Shown: one piece after another, positions 7,644-13,321 of the stretch
Layout: each line of letters starts with the position of its first letter
How positions within the stretch are numbered: the first letter of the stretch is position 1
Source of the DNA: Chloroflexi bacterium UBA5177
GTDB taxonomy: Bacteria > Chloroflexota > UBA5177
DNA length: 14,378 nucleotides
Reading direction: 5' to 3'
Assembly: GCA_002413265.1 (NCBI GenBank)
Contig: DHWR01000159.1
Coordinates: forward strand, 1-14,378
Position numbers and translations under genes: made by a program
The notes under the pieces: model-generated
Told to the model about the DNA's origin: nothing
What the model saw: only the letters and a program-made list of their open reading frames with translations
Database searches by the model: none

Positions 7644-8756
7644 ATGCGCCTCACGAAAACCAGACTCGAAACCAGCCTGGAGACGATGTACGTGGCTAGA
7701 CCGGTCGCCCTCACACAGCCGCCGCCCCCGGCGGAGGAAAGGGCGGGTCCCGTGTTCAGGAGTCAGTACACGTTTGAGTCATTCATCGTCGGCGAAAGCA
7801 ACCGACTCGCCCGGACCGTCTCGGAGCAAATCGCTCGTGAGCCCGGAAAGCAGTACAATCCGCTCTTCCTATACGGCGGCGTCGGGCTGGGCAAGACACA
7901 TCTGCTTCATGCGATCGGTCACCAGCTTCAGTGGGGACACAAGCATTTAAGGATCGTACTCACTACTGGCGAACGCTTCCTCTATGACTCGGTCCACGCG
8001 GTGCGAAGAGGAACCATCGACGATTTTCGCGCGCGCAGCCGCGAGGCAGACGTTCTGCTGATCGACGATGTCCACTTCGTCTCCGGCAAAGAGGGAGTTC
8101 AGCGCGAGCTCTTCCACACCATCAACGACCTGCACATGAACAACAGTCAGATTGTGGTGACAAGCGATCGGCATCCCAAGGATCTCACGCCCCTGCTGGA
8201 CGAGCTCAGCTCGCGCCTGCACTGGGGCATCATCGTCGATATTCACAGCCCCGACCGTCCCACTCGCGCGGCAATATTGCGGGCGAAGGCCGCAGCAGCA
8301 GGTATTACAGTCTCGCCTTCGGTTGTCCATTACCTGTCCGCTCGTCTCAACGGCAACGTCCGGGGACTCGAGGGCGCGGTAATCCGCATTGCCGCCCATT
8401 CTCGGCTGACGCGCACGCCGATTTCGGTCAACAGTGTGCAGGAAGCTCTGAGCCACGAGGTAGAAGAGGGCCCTTTCCCCCTAGACAGCGTGATTTCGGC
8501 GGTTTCAGAGCATTTCGCCCTCTCGACCAAGGAGCTCCGTGACCGGCGCGACCAGGAAGCTTCGCTAGCCCGTCAGATAGCGATGTACCTTGCGCGCGAA
8601 GAGACCGAATTAACGCTCAATGAGATCGGGTTCGCGCTCGGCCGCGACCACTCAACAGTCGTCCACGGCCATCACAGAGTCGCGTCGCAGCTTTCCATCG
8701 ACACGGCTCTAGCCAGCCAGGTCCGCCAGATACGCGAGGCATTACGCCGCCTTTAG
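7644..8756 (+). CDS. dnaA: DnaA-family replication initiator lacking domain I
   Basis: A 370-residue protein with canonical DnaA domains III and IV. Walker A is GGVGLGKT (78-85), Walker B LLIDD (138-142), sensor I VVTSD (171-175), the arginine-finger segment SSRLHWG (Arg191) and sensor II NVRGLEG (Arg240). The C-terminal DNA-binding domain carries ELTLNEIGFALGRDHSTVV (about 322-340), a good DnaA signature. Only about 41 residues, Pro-rich, precede YTFESFIVGESNRLA, so domain I is missing. ATG 7644 is chosen because AGGA lies at 7634-7637; TTG 7626 is the alternative. TTGAAG (7610-7615), 17 bases, then TAGGAT (7633-7638) could be a promoter giving a near-leaderless transcript. No dnaN or oriC-like DnaA-box cluster is nearby, so it may be a second DnaA rather than the chromosomal initiator. 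The adjacent ligD and the domain-I-bearing paralog suggest a shared role. Confidence 0.9.
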   Translation: MRLTKTRLETSLETMYVARPVALTQPPPPAEERAGPVFRSQYTFESFIVGESNRLARTVSEQIAREPGKQYNPLFLYGGVGLGKTHLLHAIGHQLQWGHKHLRIVLTTGERFLYDSVHAVRRGTIDDFRARSREADVLLIDDVHFVSGKEGVQRELFHTINDLHMNNSQIVVTSDRHPKDLTPLLDELSSRLHWGIIVDIHSPDRPTRAAILRAKAAAAGITVSPSVVHYLSARLNGNVRGLEGAVIRIAAHSRLTRTPISVNSVQEALSHEVEEGPFPLDSVISAVSEHFALSTKELRDRRDQEASLARQIAMYLAREETELTLNEIGFALGRDHSTVVHGHHRVASQLSIDTALASQVRQIREALRRL

Positions 8757-8764
8757 GCTTCAGC

Positions 8765-8778
8765 GGGCGCGAGCGCCC
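8765..8778 (+). terminator. Short GC hairpin after dnaA, possible terminator
   Basis: GGGCGCGAGCGCCC is a perfect inverted repeat, stem GGGCG with loop CGAG, nine bases after the dnaA stop. No T-run follows; ATTTTG comes 12 bases later. It may terminate or attenuate transcription upstream of the DUF5343 promoter. Confidence 0.35.
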
Positions 8779-8805
8779 AAGCCTCCAACCATTTTGAGGC
8801 GACAG

Positions 8806-8835
8806 TAGACACGCCTCGTAGCTGCCTCGTACAAT
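8806..8835 (+). promoter_or_regulatory. Predicted sigma-70 promoter of the DUF5343 gene
   Basis: TAGACA (8806-8811, 5 of 6 to consensus), an 18-base spacer, then TACAAT (8830-8835, 5 of 6). Transcription would begin near 8842, giving a leader of about 27 bases before the ATG at 8869. This favours that ATG over the upstream GTG at 8836, which would lie in front of the transcript. Confidence 0.55.
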
Positions 8836-8862
8836 GTGTCCGCGAGTACGAGGGATACGAGT
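8814..8862. promoter_or_regulatory. CCTCGTA/TACGAGG operator-like array over the DUF5343 promoter
   Basis: Four copies in 49 bases: CCTCGTA at 8814-8820 and 8825-8831, then the inverted form TACGAGG at 8847-8853 and TACGAGT at 8856-8862. The first lies between the predicted -35 and -10, the second overlaps the -10, and the inverted pair lies just past the predicted start of transcription. A symmetrical two-plus-two layout over a promoter is what a repressor operator would look like. A given 7-mer on either strand is expected only about once or twice in the whole window. Confidence 0.65.
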
Positions 8863-8868
8863 CTGTCA

Positions 8869-9540
8869 ATGGAAGAAGCTCCGATACGGCGGCCTGCGTA
8901 CTGCTCCGTGCGCTCGTTTCAGGAGTTCTTGAAGCGCATTCAGAGCGTGACGGCGCCACGAATCGTGGATCGCGCGTACCTGCGCCAGCTGCGGGTCGCC
9001 GAGAACAACGAGTGGGCTCTGTTGAGCGCGCTGAAGTTCCTGCGGATAGTCGATGATCGAGGCCGGCCCGCACCGGCTTTCCGCAGCTTGCAAACTGCTG
9101 AGTGGCGCGCAGCACTACGAAGTCTCGTATACGAGGCGTATGCGGAGCTGATCGAGATCGGCGGAGAGAGCATGTCTCAGGAGGCCCTTCGCTCGTTCTT
9201 CGCACTCACCGCTTCGGGGTCGCAGGCGCAGAACGCAGCCAGGTTCTTTCGCAAGGTTCTTGAGCTGACCGCCTCGGGAGGTGGAGCTGAGATTGCTCAG
9301 CCCCAACATTTGCGCCTGGTTCCGGCTAGAGAGCAGGTGACCGCGGCCGACGAGGTCATTCGAGAGCGCATCGCGGGAACGCCCCGTGGCAGTGATGAGA
9401 GGGTCGACCGCGTACTCCGGATGAAGGAAGCAGCGCTTGCGCTGATTCCGTCGAACCGCGACAGCTGGCCGCCGGCAGACTACCAGCGCGTGCTTTCGAC
9501 GGTGCTGGAGATCCTGAAGGCGATCGAGCCCACCGCCTAG
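8869..9540 (+). CDS. DUF5343-like protein, possible winged-helix regulator
   Basis: A 223-residue soluble protein. The N-terminal half (about 10-95) resembles DUF5343: an AYCSVRSFQEFLKRI opening, then PRIVDRAYL, a LLSALKFLRIVDDRGRPAPA segment and ALRSLVYEAYAELIE. The pattern of short helices ending in LRIVDDRGRPAP could be a winged-helix fold, but no biochemical function is established for the family as far as I know. The C-terminal half is helical and ends with RVLSTVLEILKAIEPTA. The start is ATG 8869; GTG 8836 is in frame but would precede the predicted start of transcription. The gene is bracketed by two arrays of the CCTCGTA motif and carries a CTCGTATACGAG palindrome in its coding region (9124-9135). 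It lies between dnaA and ku on the same strand. Autoregulation through the arrays is a hypothesis only. Confidence 0.75.
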   Translation: MEEAPIRRPAYCSVRSFQEFLKRIQSVTAPRIVDRAYLRQLRVAENNEWALLSALKFLRIVDDRGRPAPAFRSLQTAEWRAALRSLVYEAYAELIEIGGESMSQEALRSFFALTASGSQAQNAARFFRKVLELTASGGGAEIAQPQHLRLVPAREQVTAADEVIRERIAGTPRGSDERVDRVLRMKEAALALIPSNRDSWPPADYQRVLSTVLEILKAIEPTA

Positions 9541-9574
9541 GCGCGCGCCTCGCCCGGCCGCATGCAAGTTCGGC

Positions 9575-9630
9575 GACCTCGTACTTAACCTCGTAGTTGA
9601 AGGCTTCTAGCCTCGTAACTTTATACGAGG
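9575..9630. promoter_or_regulatory. CCTCGTA/TACGAGG operator-like array upstream of ku
   Basis: CCTCGTA occurs at 9575-9581, 9587-9593 and 9611-9617, and the inverted TACGAGG at 9624-9630. The last two form a perfect 7-bp inverted repeat with a 6-base spacer. Direct copies start 12 and 24 bases apart, so they lie on roughly similar helical faces. The array ends 13 bases before a predicted -35 (9644), a typical activator position; alternatively it overlies a weaker promoter, TTGAAG (9595-9600) with TTTATA (9620-9625). Confidence 0.65.
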
Positions 9631-9643
9631 TCGGGGCAAGGAC

Positions 9644-9672
9644 TTGGCACGCAATCTGCTTCGGTGTACTAT
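9644..9672 (+). promoter_or_regulatory. Predicted sigma-70 promoter upstream of ku
   Basis: TTGGCA (9644-9649, 5 of 6), 17 bases, then TACTAT (9667-9672, 5 of 6). The transcript would start near 9679, leaving a leader of about 297 bases before ku. The centre of the inverted repeat at 9611-9630 falls about 58 bases upstream of that start, where class I activators often bind. Confidence 0.5.
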
Positions 9673-9715
9673 ACGAATACCCGCCGATTTAGACGTTGGA
9701 GGCCAAGTACTCGTA

Positions 9716-9832
9716 ATGGGCCAGATGTTCCAATTCTTCCCCTCGAGCCGATTCGGCAGCGAACGGCTTGTGTGCTTTTGGAACGGGCAGTTACGAGCGG
9801 CCTTTGCGAAGGAGAGCGTAGGGTCCCTCTAA
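9716..9832 (+). CDS. Possible 38-residue ORF in the ku leader
   Basis: A small frame starts at ATG 9716 (MGQMFQFFPS...) and ends at 9832. It lies downstream of the predicted promoter. GGAGG is at 9698-9702, but 13 bases from the ATG, which is long. Third positions are about three-quarters G/C, compatible with coding. A CTCGTA half-site (9710-9715) sits directly before the ATG. No similarity is recognised. It may be a leader peptide or chance. Confidence 0.2.
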   Translation: MGQMFQFFPSSRFGSERLVCFWNGQLRAAFAKESVGSL

Positions 9833-9960
9833 TCCAGCGAAGAGTCCCGAGCTACCGTTTCGGGCCTCACCTGCGTCATGGGCGAGGTGACCAGCGATTG
9901 GCGATGAACACACAAACCAGGTTTCTTGGCATTCACCGACCCGCCTCTCAGTTTCAGTGC

Positions 9961-9966
9961 AGGAGG
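9961..9966 (+). promoter_or_regulatory. Strong ribosome binding site of ku
   Basis: AGGAGG, nine bases before ATG 9976, is a perfect Shine-Dalgarno sequence and the strongest in the window. It fixes the ku start, in contrast to the weak sites of most neighbours. Confidence 0.85.
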
Positions 9967-9975
9967 TAGCGTCCT

Positions 9976-10761
9976 ATGAGACCGATGTGGACGGGCTCTT
10001 TGAGCTTCATGATGGTGAACATTCCGGTGCGCGTGTACAGCGCAGCGTCGGAGGAGAACAAGATCAAGTTCTCCATGCTCCACGAGAAAGACCTCTCCCC
10101 TATCGGCTATGCGAAGTACTGCAAGCTCGAAGGCACGGAGGTCGATAAGGACGAAATCGTTAAGGGCTATGAGTACGCCAAGGATCAGTATGTGGTCCTG
10201 ACAGACGAAGAGCTCGCAAAGGCGAACCAGGAGCGAACCAAACGAATCAAGATCGAAGAGTTCGTCGATCCTGAAGAAATCGACCCCTCCTATTACGAGA
10301 AGCCGTACTACTTGGAGCCGGAGAAGGAAGCGGATGTTTCCTATGCCCTGCTCAGTCAGGCCCTGCAGCAGACGAAGAAGGTTGGCATCGCCCGCTTTGT
10401 CATCCGAAACAGAGATTACATCGCAGTAGTGCGATCCGACGACGGGCTCCTGGTTCTCAACCAGTTGCGGTTTTCTTCAGAAGTCCGAAGCTCTGAGGAG
10501 CTCAGGATCCCCGAGGTCAAGGTGGATGAGCGAGACCTCGACGTCGCAAAGACAGTGGTGGCCGCCTATACACACGAATTCGAGCCGGCCGAGTTCCACG
10601 ATACGTACGCCGAGGAGATTCGACGCGTGATCGACGCCAAGCTGGAAGGCAAGGAGCCGGAAGAGCGCGGCGAAGTCCCGAAGGCCACCGCGGCCAACGA
10701 CCTCATGAAGATGCTGAAGGCCAGTCTCGATCAGGCGAAGCAGAAGGACAAAGTCGCGTGA
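9976..10761 (+). CDS. ku: Non-homologous end joining protein Ku
   Basis: Bacterial Ku forms a homodimeric ring that threads onto double-strand DNA ends and recruits LigD. The 261-residue length is typical. The N-terminus MRPMWTGSLSFMMVNIPVRV matches the family opening (usually MRxxWKGxISFGLVNVPVxLY). It is followed by FSMLHEKDLSPIGYAKYCKLEG, EIVKGYEYAKDQYVVLTDEE, the YLEPEKEADVSYALL segment, and IARFVIRNRDYIAVVRSDDGLLVLNQL. The C-terminal tail (about 225-261) is charged and lysine-containing, as in other bacterial Ku proteins, where it helps bind DNA or LigD. The ATG has a perfect AGGAGG nine bases upstream. The stop overlaps the GTG of the next gene, so three genes are probably cotranscribed. 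Together with ligD this gives a complete minimal NHEJ pair. Confidence 0.96.
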   Translation: MRPMWTGSLSFMMVNIPVRVYSAASEENKIKFSMLHEKDLSPIGYAKYCKLEGTEVDKDEIVKGYEYAKDQYVVLTDEELAKANQERTKRIKIEEFVDPEEIDPSYYEKPYYLEPEKEADVSYALLSQALQQTKKVGIARFVIRNRDYIAVVRSDDGLLVLNQLRFSSEVRSSEELRIPEVKVDERDLDVAKTVVAAYTHEFEPAEFHDTYAEEIRRVIDAKLEGKEPEERGEVPKATAANDLMKMLKASLDQAKQKDKVA

Positions 10762-10958
10762 CCACTGGTCAGGTTCGAAAGCCCTCCGAATGCAGGTTGT
10801 GCGGGTCGTCGGTCGGAGACAACCCGCTGTGCTTTGAATGCCAGAAGCACAACGCGAGAGAGTGGCGGCTGCGATTGATGGAGCGGGAAATCGACGCAGC
10901 CGAGAGCCGGCGTGCCGATAGGCGAGCCGTTCCCGTCGGTTCTCAGCACCACCTGTAG
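10758..10958 (+). CDS. Small zinc-ribbon protein coupled to ku
   Basis: A 66-residue protein whose GTG start overlaps the ku stop (GTGA), the signature of translational coupling. It has two cysteine pairs, Cys12/Cys15 (CRLC) and Cys25/Cys28 (CFEC), in a CX2C-X9-CX2C arrangement consistent with one zinc ribbon. A charged helical tail rich in Arg and Glu follows (about 32-56). Such small ribbons often act as protein- or nucleic-acid-binding adaptors, but nothing here names a partner. Coupling to ku suggests a role in end joining or in expression of the operon. GTG starts and short length make over-prediction possible, but the cysteine spacing and overlap argue that it is real. Confidence 0.7.
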   Translation: MTTGQVRKPSECRLCGSSVGDNPLCFECQKHNAREWRLRLMEREIDAAESRRADRRAVPVGSQHHL

Positions 10959-10966
10959 TTTCCTGC

Positions 10967-11593
10967 ATGTCCAACGATAGGAGCGAGACCAGCGGAACGT
11001 TTCGCGACCTGCTACGCGCTCATCCGGACGCGCTGTGGCGGATGGATGAGGACGACGGGGATGTCCAGACCACCAATGAGGTGCGCGCGTGGCTCCCGGA
11101 ACGGATCCTTCGACAAGCCGCCGTCCGCATCGGTGACCGCTTCTACCGGCCGTCTTCGCAAACCATTTCTGAAAGCGTTCCTCTATTGACGCTCTTGCAC
11201 CCCTGGAGCGGAGACACGTCACTCTCCGACGCCCTTCAGACCTTCGGTGAGGGCCTGTGGCTCGACCTGCAGGGTGTCTGGTGGTCAGCGGAGCAGCTTC
11301 TGGACAAGCTGACTCTGGAGCAGCTGTCGACACCTGTGGATTTGCAGTGGATGGACATCGATGACGAGGTTCGCTTCTGTTTGACGGCCGGCGACCGCTG
11401 CCTGCTGGGCCACATGGATCTTGCAGATTCAGTTCGAGTGACGATCGCGCTCAAACTCTCTATGGCCGGCACAGGGGTGGAGATGTCCGCGCGCCCGGCG
11501 CGTGCCGACGATGATCCGTTCTGGCCTGCCGGCGTAACCCCGGGCGCCGTGGCGGCGGAACCGACCGGGGCGCGGGAAGACTGGGCGGGCTAA
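10967..11593 (+). CDS. Hypothetical acidic protein, third gene of the ku operon
   Basis: Unrecognised 208-residue protein. The ATG lies eight bases after the zinc-ribbon stop and has no Shine-Dalgarno sequence, so translation probably depends on the upstream gene. It is acidic (WRMDEDDGD near residue 25; WMDIDDEVRF near 129), with Trp-rich patches (GVWWSAEQLL) and a Pro/Ala/Gly-rich disordered-looking C-terminus from about residue 177. No signal peptide, membrane segment or catalytic motif is visible. It converges with the helicase-like gene, leaving 16 bases between stops. Operon position suggests a link to NHEJ, but this is context only. Confidence 0.7.
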   Translation: MSNDRSETSGTFRDLLRAHPDALWRMDEDDGDVQTTNEVRAWLPERILRQAAVRIGDRFYRPSSQTISESVPLLTLLHPWSGDTSLSDALQTFGEGLWLDLQGVWWSAEQLLDKLTLEQLSTPVDLQWMDIDDEVRFCLTAGDRCLLGHMDLADSVRVTIALKLSMAGTGVEMSARPARADDDPFWPAGVTPGAVAAEPTGAREDWAG

Positions 11594-11609
11594 CGCCTCT
11601 CATCGAGAG

Positions 11610-12659
11610 CTAAGTAAAAAGCTCCTGCTGCTCAGGAGCGTCCGGGTCGTCGATGTCCGCTTCCTCGAACGTGTCTCGAACTACGATCTGAAAAATCGAC
11701 GCCGAGCCAGCACTCGATTTGAAGAGATTTCGAGCACGTCGGGCAGCCCTGAGGGGGGCGGAAACGATTACGGCGAGAGTTGCGGCTGACGTCCCGGCAA
11801 TGTCCTCAAGCCGCGTGAGCACTGCTCCTGGAATGGATCCGGCCACGACGTCGGCAAGGGAGCGCGCCTTCTCAAACACCGGGGTGTGCGGAGTTATGAG
11901 ACCCAGCCCGATTGAATGTGCGAGACGCCGGGCGAGCGGTTCGTGAGGACAATATATGAGAAGGGAACCTTCGGAGACGACCTCTGCAAGCTCCGCAATT
12001 GCCACCACCTTACCGTGCGCATTGAGAACCACCTGCCTGCTCAGGTCGCTGTCACCCCCCTCGCGCGAAGCCGTCTCGTATAGCCTGCGCTCCATCGGCT
12101 CGAGATCAACGCGAACCACGTAGTCCTGTTCGACGAGAAGCGGATTCTGTGGCGGGTAGATGATGCGTCCAACGAAGGCAGTGACGGCCTCGTCGAGCTC
12201 CGGTGGCGACCCTCCCACGTGAATGCCCAGGGCGTGGGACGGGGGTGGGTGCTCTAGAATGGCGGCTCTGCCGCGCAAAGACAACGACGCAACGTCGTCG
12301 AAGACGACAAGATCGAACAGATCGAGGTCGTCTATTGCTCTCGCGAGCTCCGAGTAGGTGGCGATTGTGACCTCCGGAGGTTCCCAGGGAAACAGTGACG
12401 TCTGCCCCTGTTGCATCGCAGCAAGGCCTGAAACGACGCGGGGAAAGCTGTCTCCAAAGATGCGGAGGAGACCCTCCTCCCAAAGGGGTATCTGCCTTCT
12501 GGAGTCGACGACGACCAAGCTAGAGCGCGCCGCCGACTGCATAGCCACCGCCGAGATAGGGATTCTCCCGGCTGGGGACGGCAGCAGGACTACTCCTCTG
12601 CCGCCGGCCTCAGCCCACGAGATCAGAGCCTGCTGCTGGTAGGACCGAAGCTCGACGAT
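11610..12659 (-). CDS. XPB-like SF2 helicase relative with all catalytic motifs degenerate
   Basis: Numbered from the ATC at 12659, 349 residues follow the layout of an SF2 (XPB/SSL2-type) helicase. IVELRSYQQQAL corresponds to the Q-like motif, and RGVVLLPSPAGRIPIS to motif I, where GKT has become GRI. SLVVVDSRRQIPLW matches motif Ia. VVFDDVAS (about 118-125) occupies the DEAD/H position without its signature. LGIHVGGSPP stands where motif III (LGLTATP) should be, GSLLIYCPHEPLARRLA (from 231) resembles motif IV, and the motif VI QxxGRxxR is replaced by RAARRARN. It is therefore likely a non-hydrolysing helicase-fold protein. The obvious GTG start (12548) would cut off the first conserved block. 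The frame is open back to a stop at 12678-12680, with no ATG, GTG or TTG upstream of 12548 but AGGAGG nine bases before the ATC. The likeliest explanation is a one-base insertion after ATG 12678. Confidence 0.7.
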   Translation of the reverse strand: MVELRSYQQQALISWAEAGGRGVVLLPSPAGRIPISAVAMQSAARSSLVVVDSRRQIPLWEEGLLRIFGDSFPRVVSGLAAMQQGQTSLFPWEPPEVTIATYSELARAIDDLDLFDLVVFDDVASLSLRGRAAILEHPPPSHALGIHVGGSPPELDEAVTAFVGRIIYPPQNPLLVEQDYVVRVDLEPMERRLYETASREGGDSDLSRQVVLNAHGKVVAIAELAEVVSEGSLLIYCPHEPLARRLAHSIGLGLITPHTPVFEKARSLADVVAGSIPGAVLTRLEDIAGTSAATLAVIVSAPLRAARRARNLFKSSAGSASIFQIVVRDTFEEADIDDPDAPEQQELFT

Positions 12660-12708
12660 GGATCGGGCCCTCCTCCATTACTCCCTCTCCTAGCGTAGAC
12701 ACTCTCGA

Positions 12709-12768
12709 AACCGTAACCGAACTGCAACGAAAACCCCTCGACGGAATCATTGAACCGCGATACGGTTA
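12709..12768. promoter_or_regulatory. AACCG repeats in the divergent region before the winged-helix gene
   Basis: AACCG occurs at 12709-12713, 12715-12719 and 12753-12757, and inverted CGGTT at 12763-12767. The last two form a 5-bp inverted repeat with spacer CGATA. They lie between the helicase-like gene and the winged-helix gene and could be its operators. The motif is short, so this is weak. Confidence 0.3.
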
Positions 12769-12798
12769 GCCCGATCGCTGGTCGATTTGGGGGAGATC

Positions 12799-13074
12799 AT
12801 GAATTCATCGCTTACAGGGTTGGACCTGGACATTCTCAACCGCCTGATTGAAGTCGGTGGCTGGGTGAAGCCGAGCGAAGTCGGTGCAGCAAGCGGATCA
12901 CACCACTACGTGGTCCTGCGACGGCTCGTTCGTGGGGGTCACGTCGAAAGACGCTCACTCCCGAGCGCGGGTACCAAGGGCTCGTACGAGTACCGGGCAA
13001 GGCGTCGCTTACCGAAGGCCGCATCCGAGCAGGAGCGAGCGTGGCCCGCTCGCGAGGTCTCGCGGTCGGCCTAG
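12799..13074 (+). CDS. Small winged-helix DNA-binding protein
   Basis: A 91-residue protein. ATG 12799 is preferred to TTG 12787 because GGGGGAG lies just upstream (12789-12795). Residues about 8-70 read as a winged helix: a first helix LDLDILNRLIEVGG, then WVKPSEVGAASG, a recognition helix around HHYVVLRRLVRGGHVERR, and a wing with a SYEYRARR strand. This recalls MarR/ArsR-like or replication-initiator-like wHTH domains but without a ligand domain. The tail is Arg/Ala-rich. It is divergent from the helicase-like gene across a region with AACCG repeats, so it may control that gene and itself. The sequence encoding GSYEY contains the CTCGTACGAG palindrome (12981-12990) seen upstream of ligD. 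Target and trigger are unknown. Confidence 0.65.
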   Translation: MNSSLTGLDLDILNRLIEVGGWVKPSEVGAASGSHHYVVLRRLVRGGHVERRSLPSAGTKGSYEYRARRRLPKAASEQERAWPAREVSRSA

Positions 13075-13108
13075 TCGACTCGTTGGATTAGCACAGGGAT
13101 CCGGAGGT

Positions 13109-13146
13109 GCGCCGCGGCACTGAGCATCTGTCTCAGTGCTCGGCGC
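13109..13146. terminator. Extended hairpin between the winged-helix and secreted-protein genes
   Basis: GCGCCG (13109-13114) pairs with CGGCGC (13141-13146), and GCACTGAG (13117-13124) with CTCAGTGC (13132-13139) around a 7-base loop, with a small internal loop (CG opposite T). It starts 35 bases after the stop at 13074. No T-run follows, so it is either a GC-type terminator or a structured leader of the next gene. Confidence 0.5.
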
Positions 13147-13321
13147 ATCTTCTGGTTCAAGGGGAGTGGCACGAATTTTGCTCGCCGCCTTTCGGATCGT
13201 TCGCTCGCGGCTTTCGATGAGCGGGCTTTAATAGGGAAGGGATACCGACCAACTCGGTGAAGCAAGGAGCACGTGCAAGTCCACGATCGTCCCCGGCTGC
13301 ACTCGAAATGACTCGTCTCGT

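Noticed and set aside
8753..9205. Minus-strand frames opposite the DUF5343 gene
   Set aside because: They are Arg/Ser-rich shadows of the plus-strand gene, which has better family similarity, a promoter and a leader.
9664..9969. 101-codon Arg-rich frame in the ku leader
   Set aside because: It starts inside the predicted promoter, has no ribosome site, and its composition resembles shadow frames.
11335..11343. TGTGGATTT resembling a DnaA box
   Set aside because: It is a single imperfect match inside a coding sequence with no cluster nearby.
12076..12081. Single CTCGTA in the helicase-like gene (and another near 14024)
   Set aside because: Isolated 6-mers are expected several times in a window of this size; only clustered or palindromic copies were kept.
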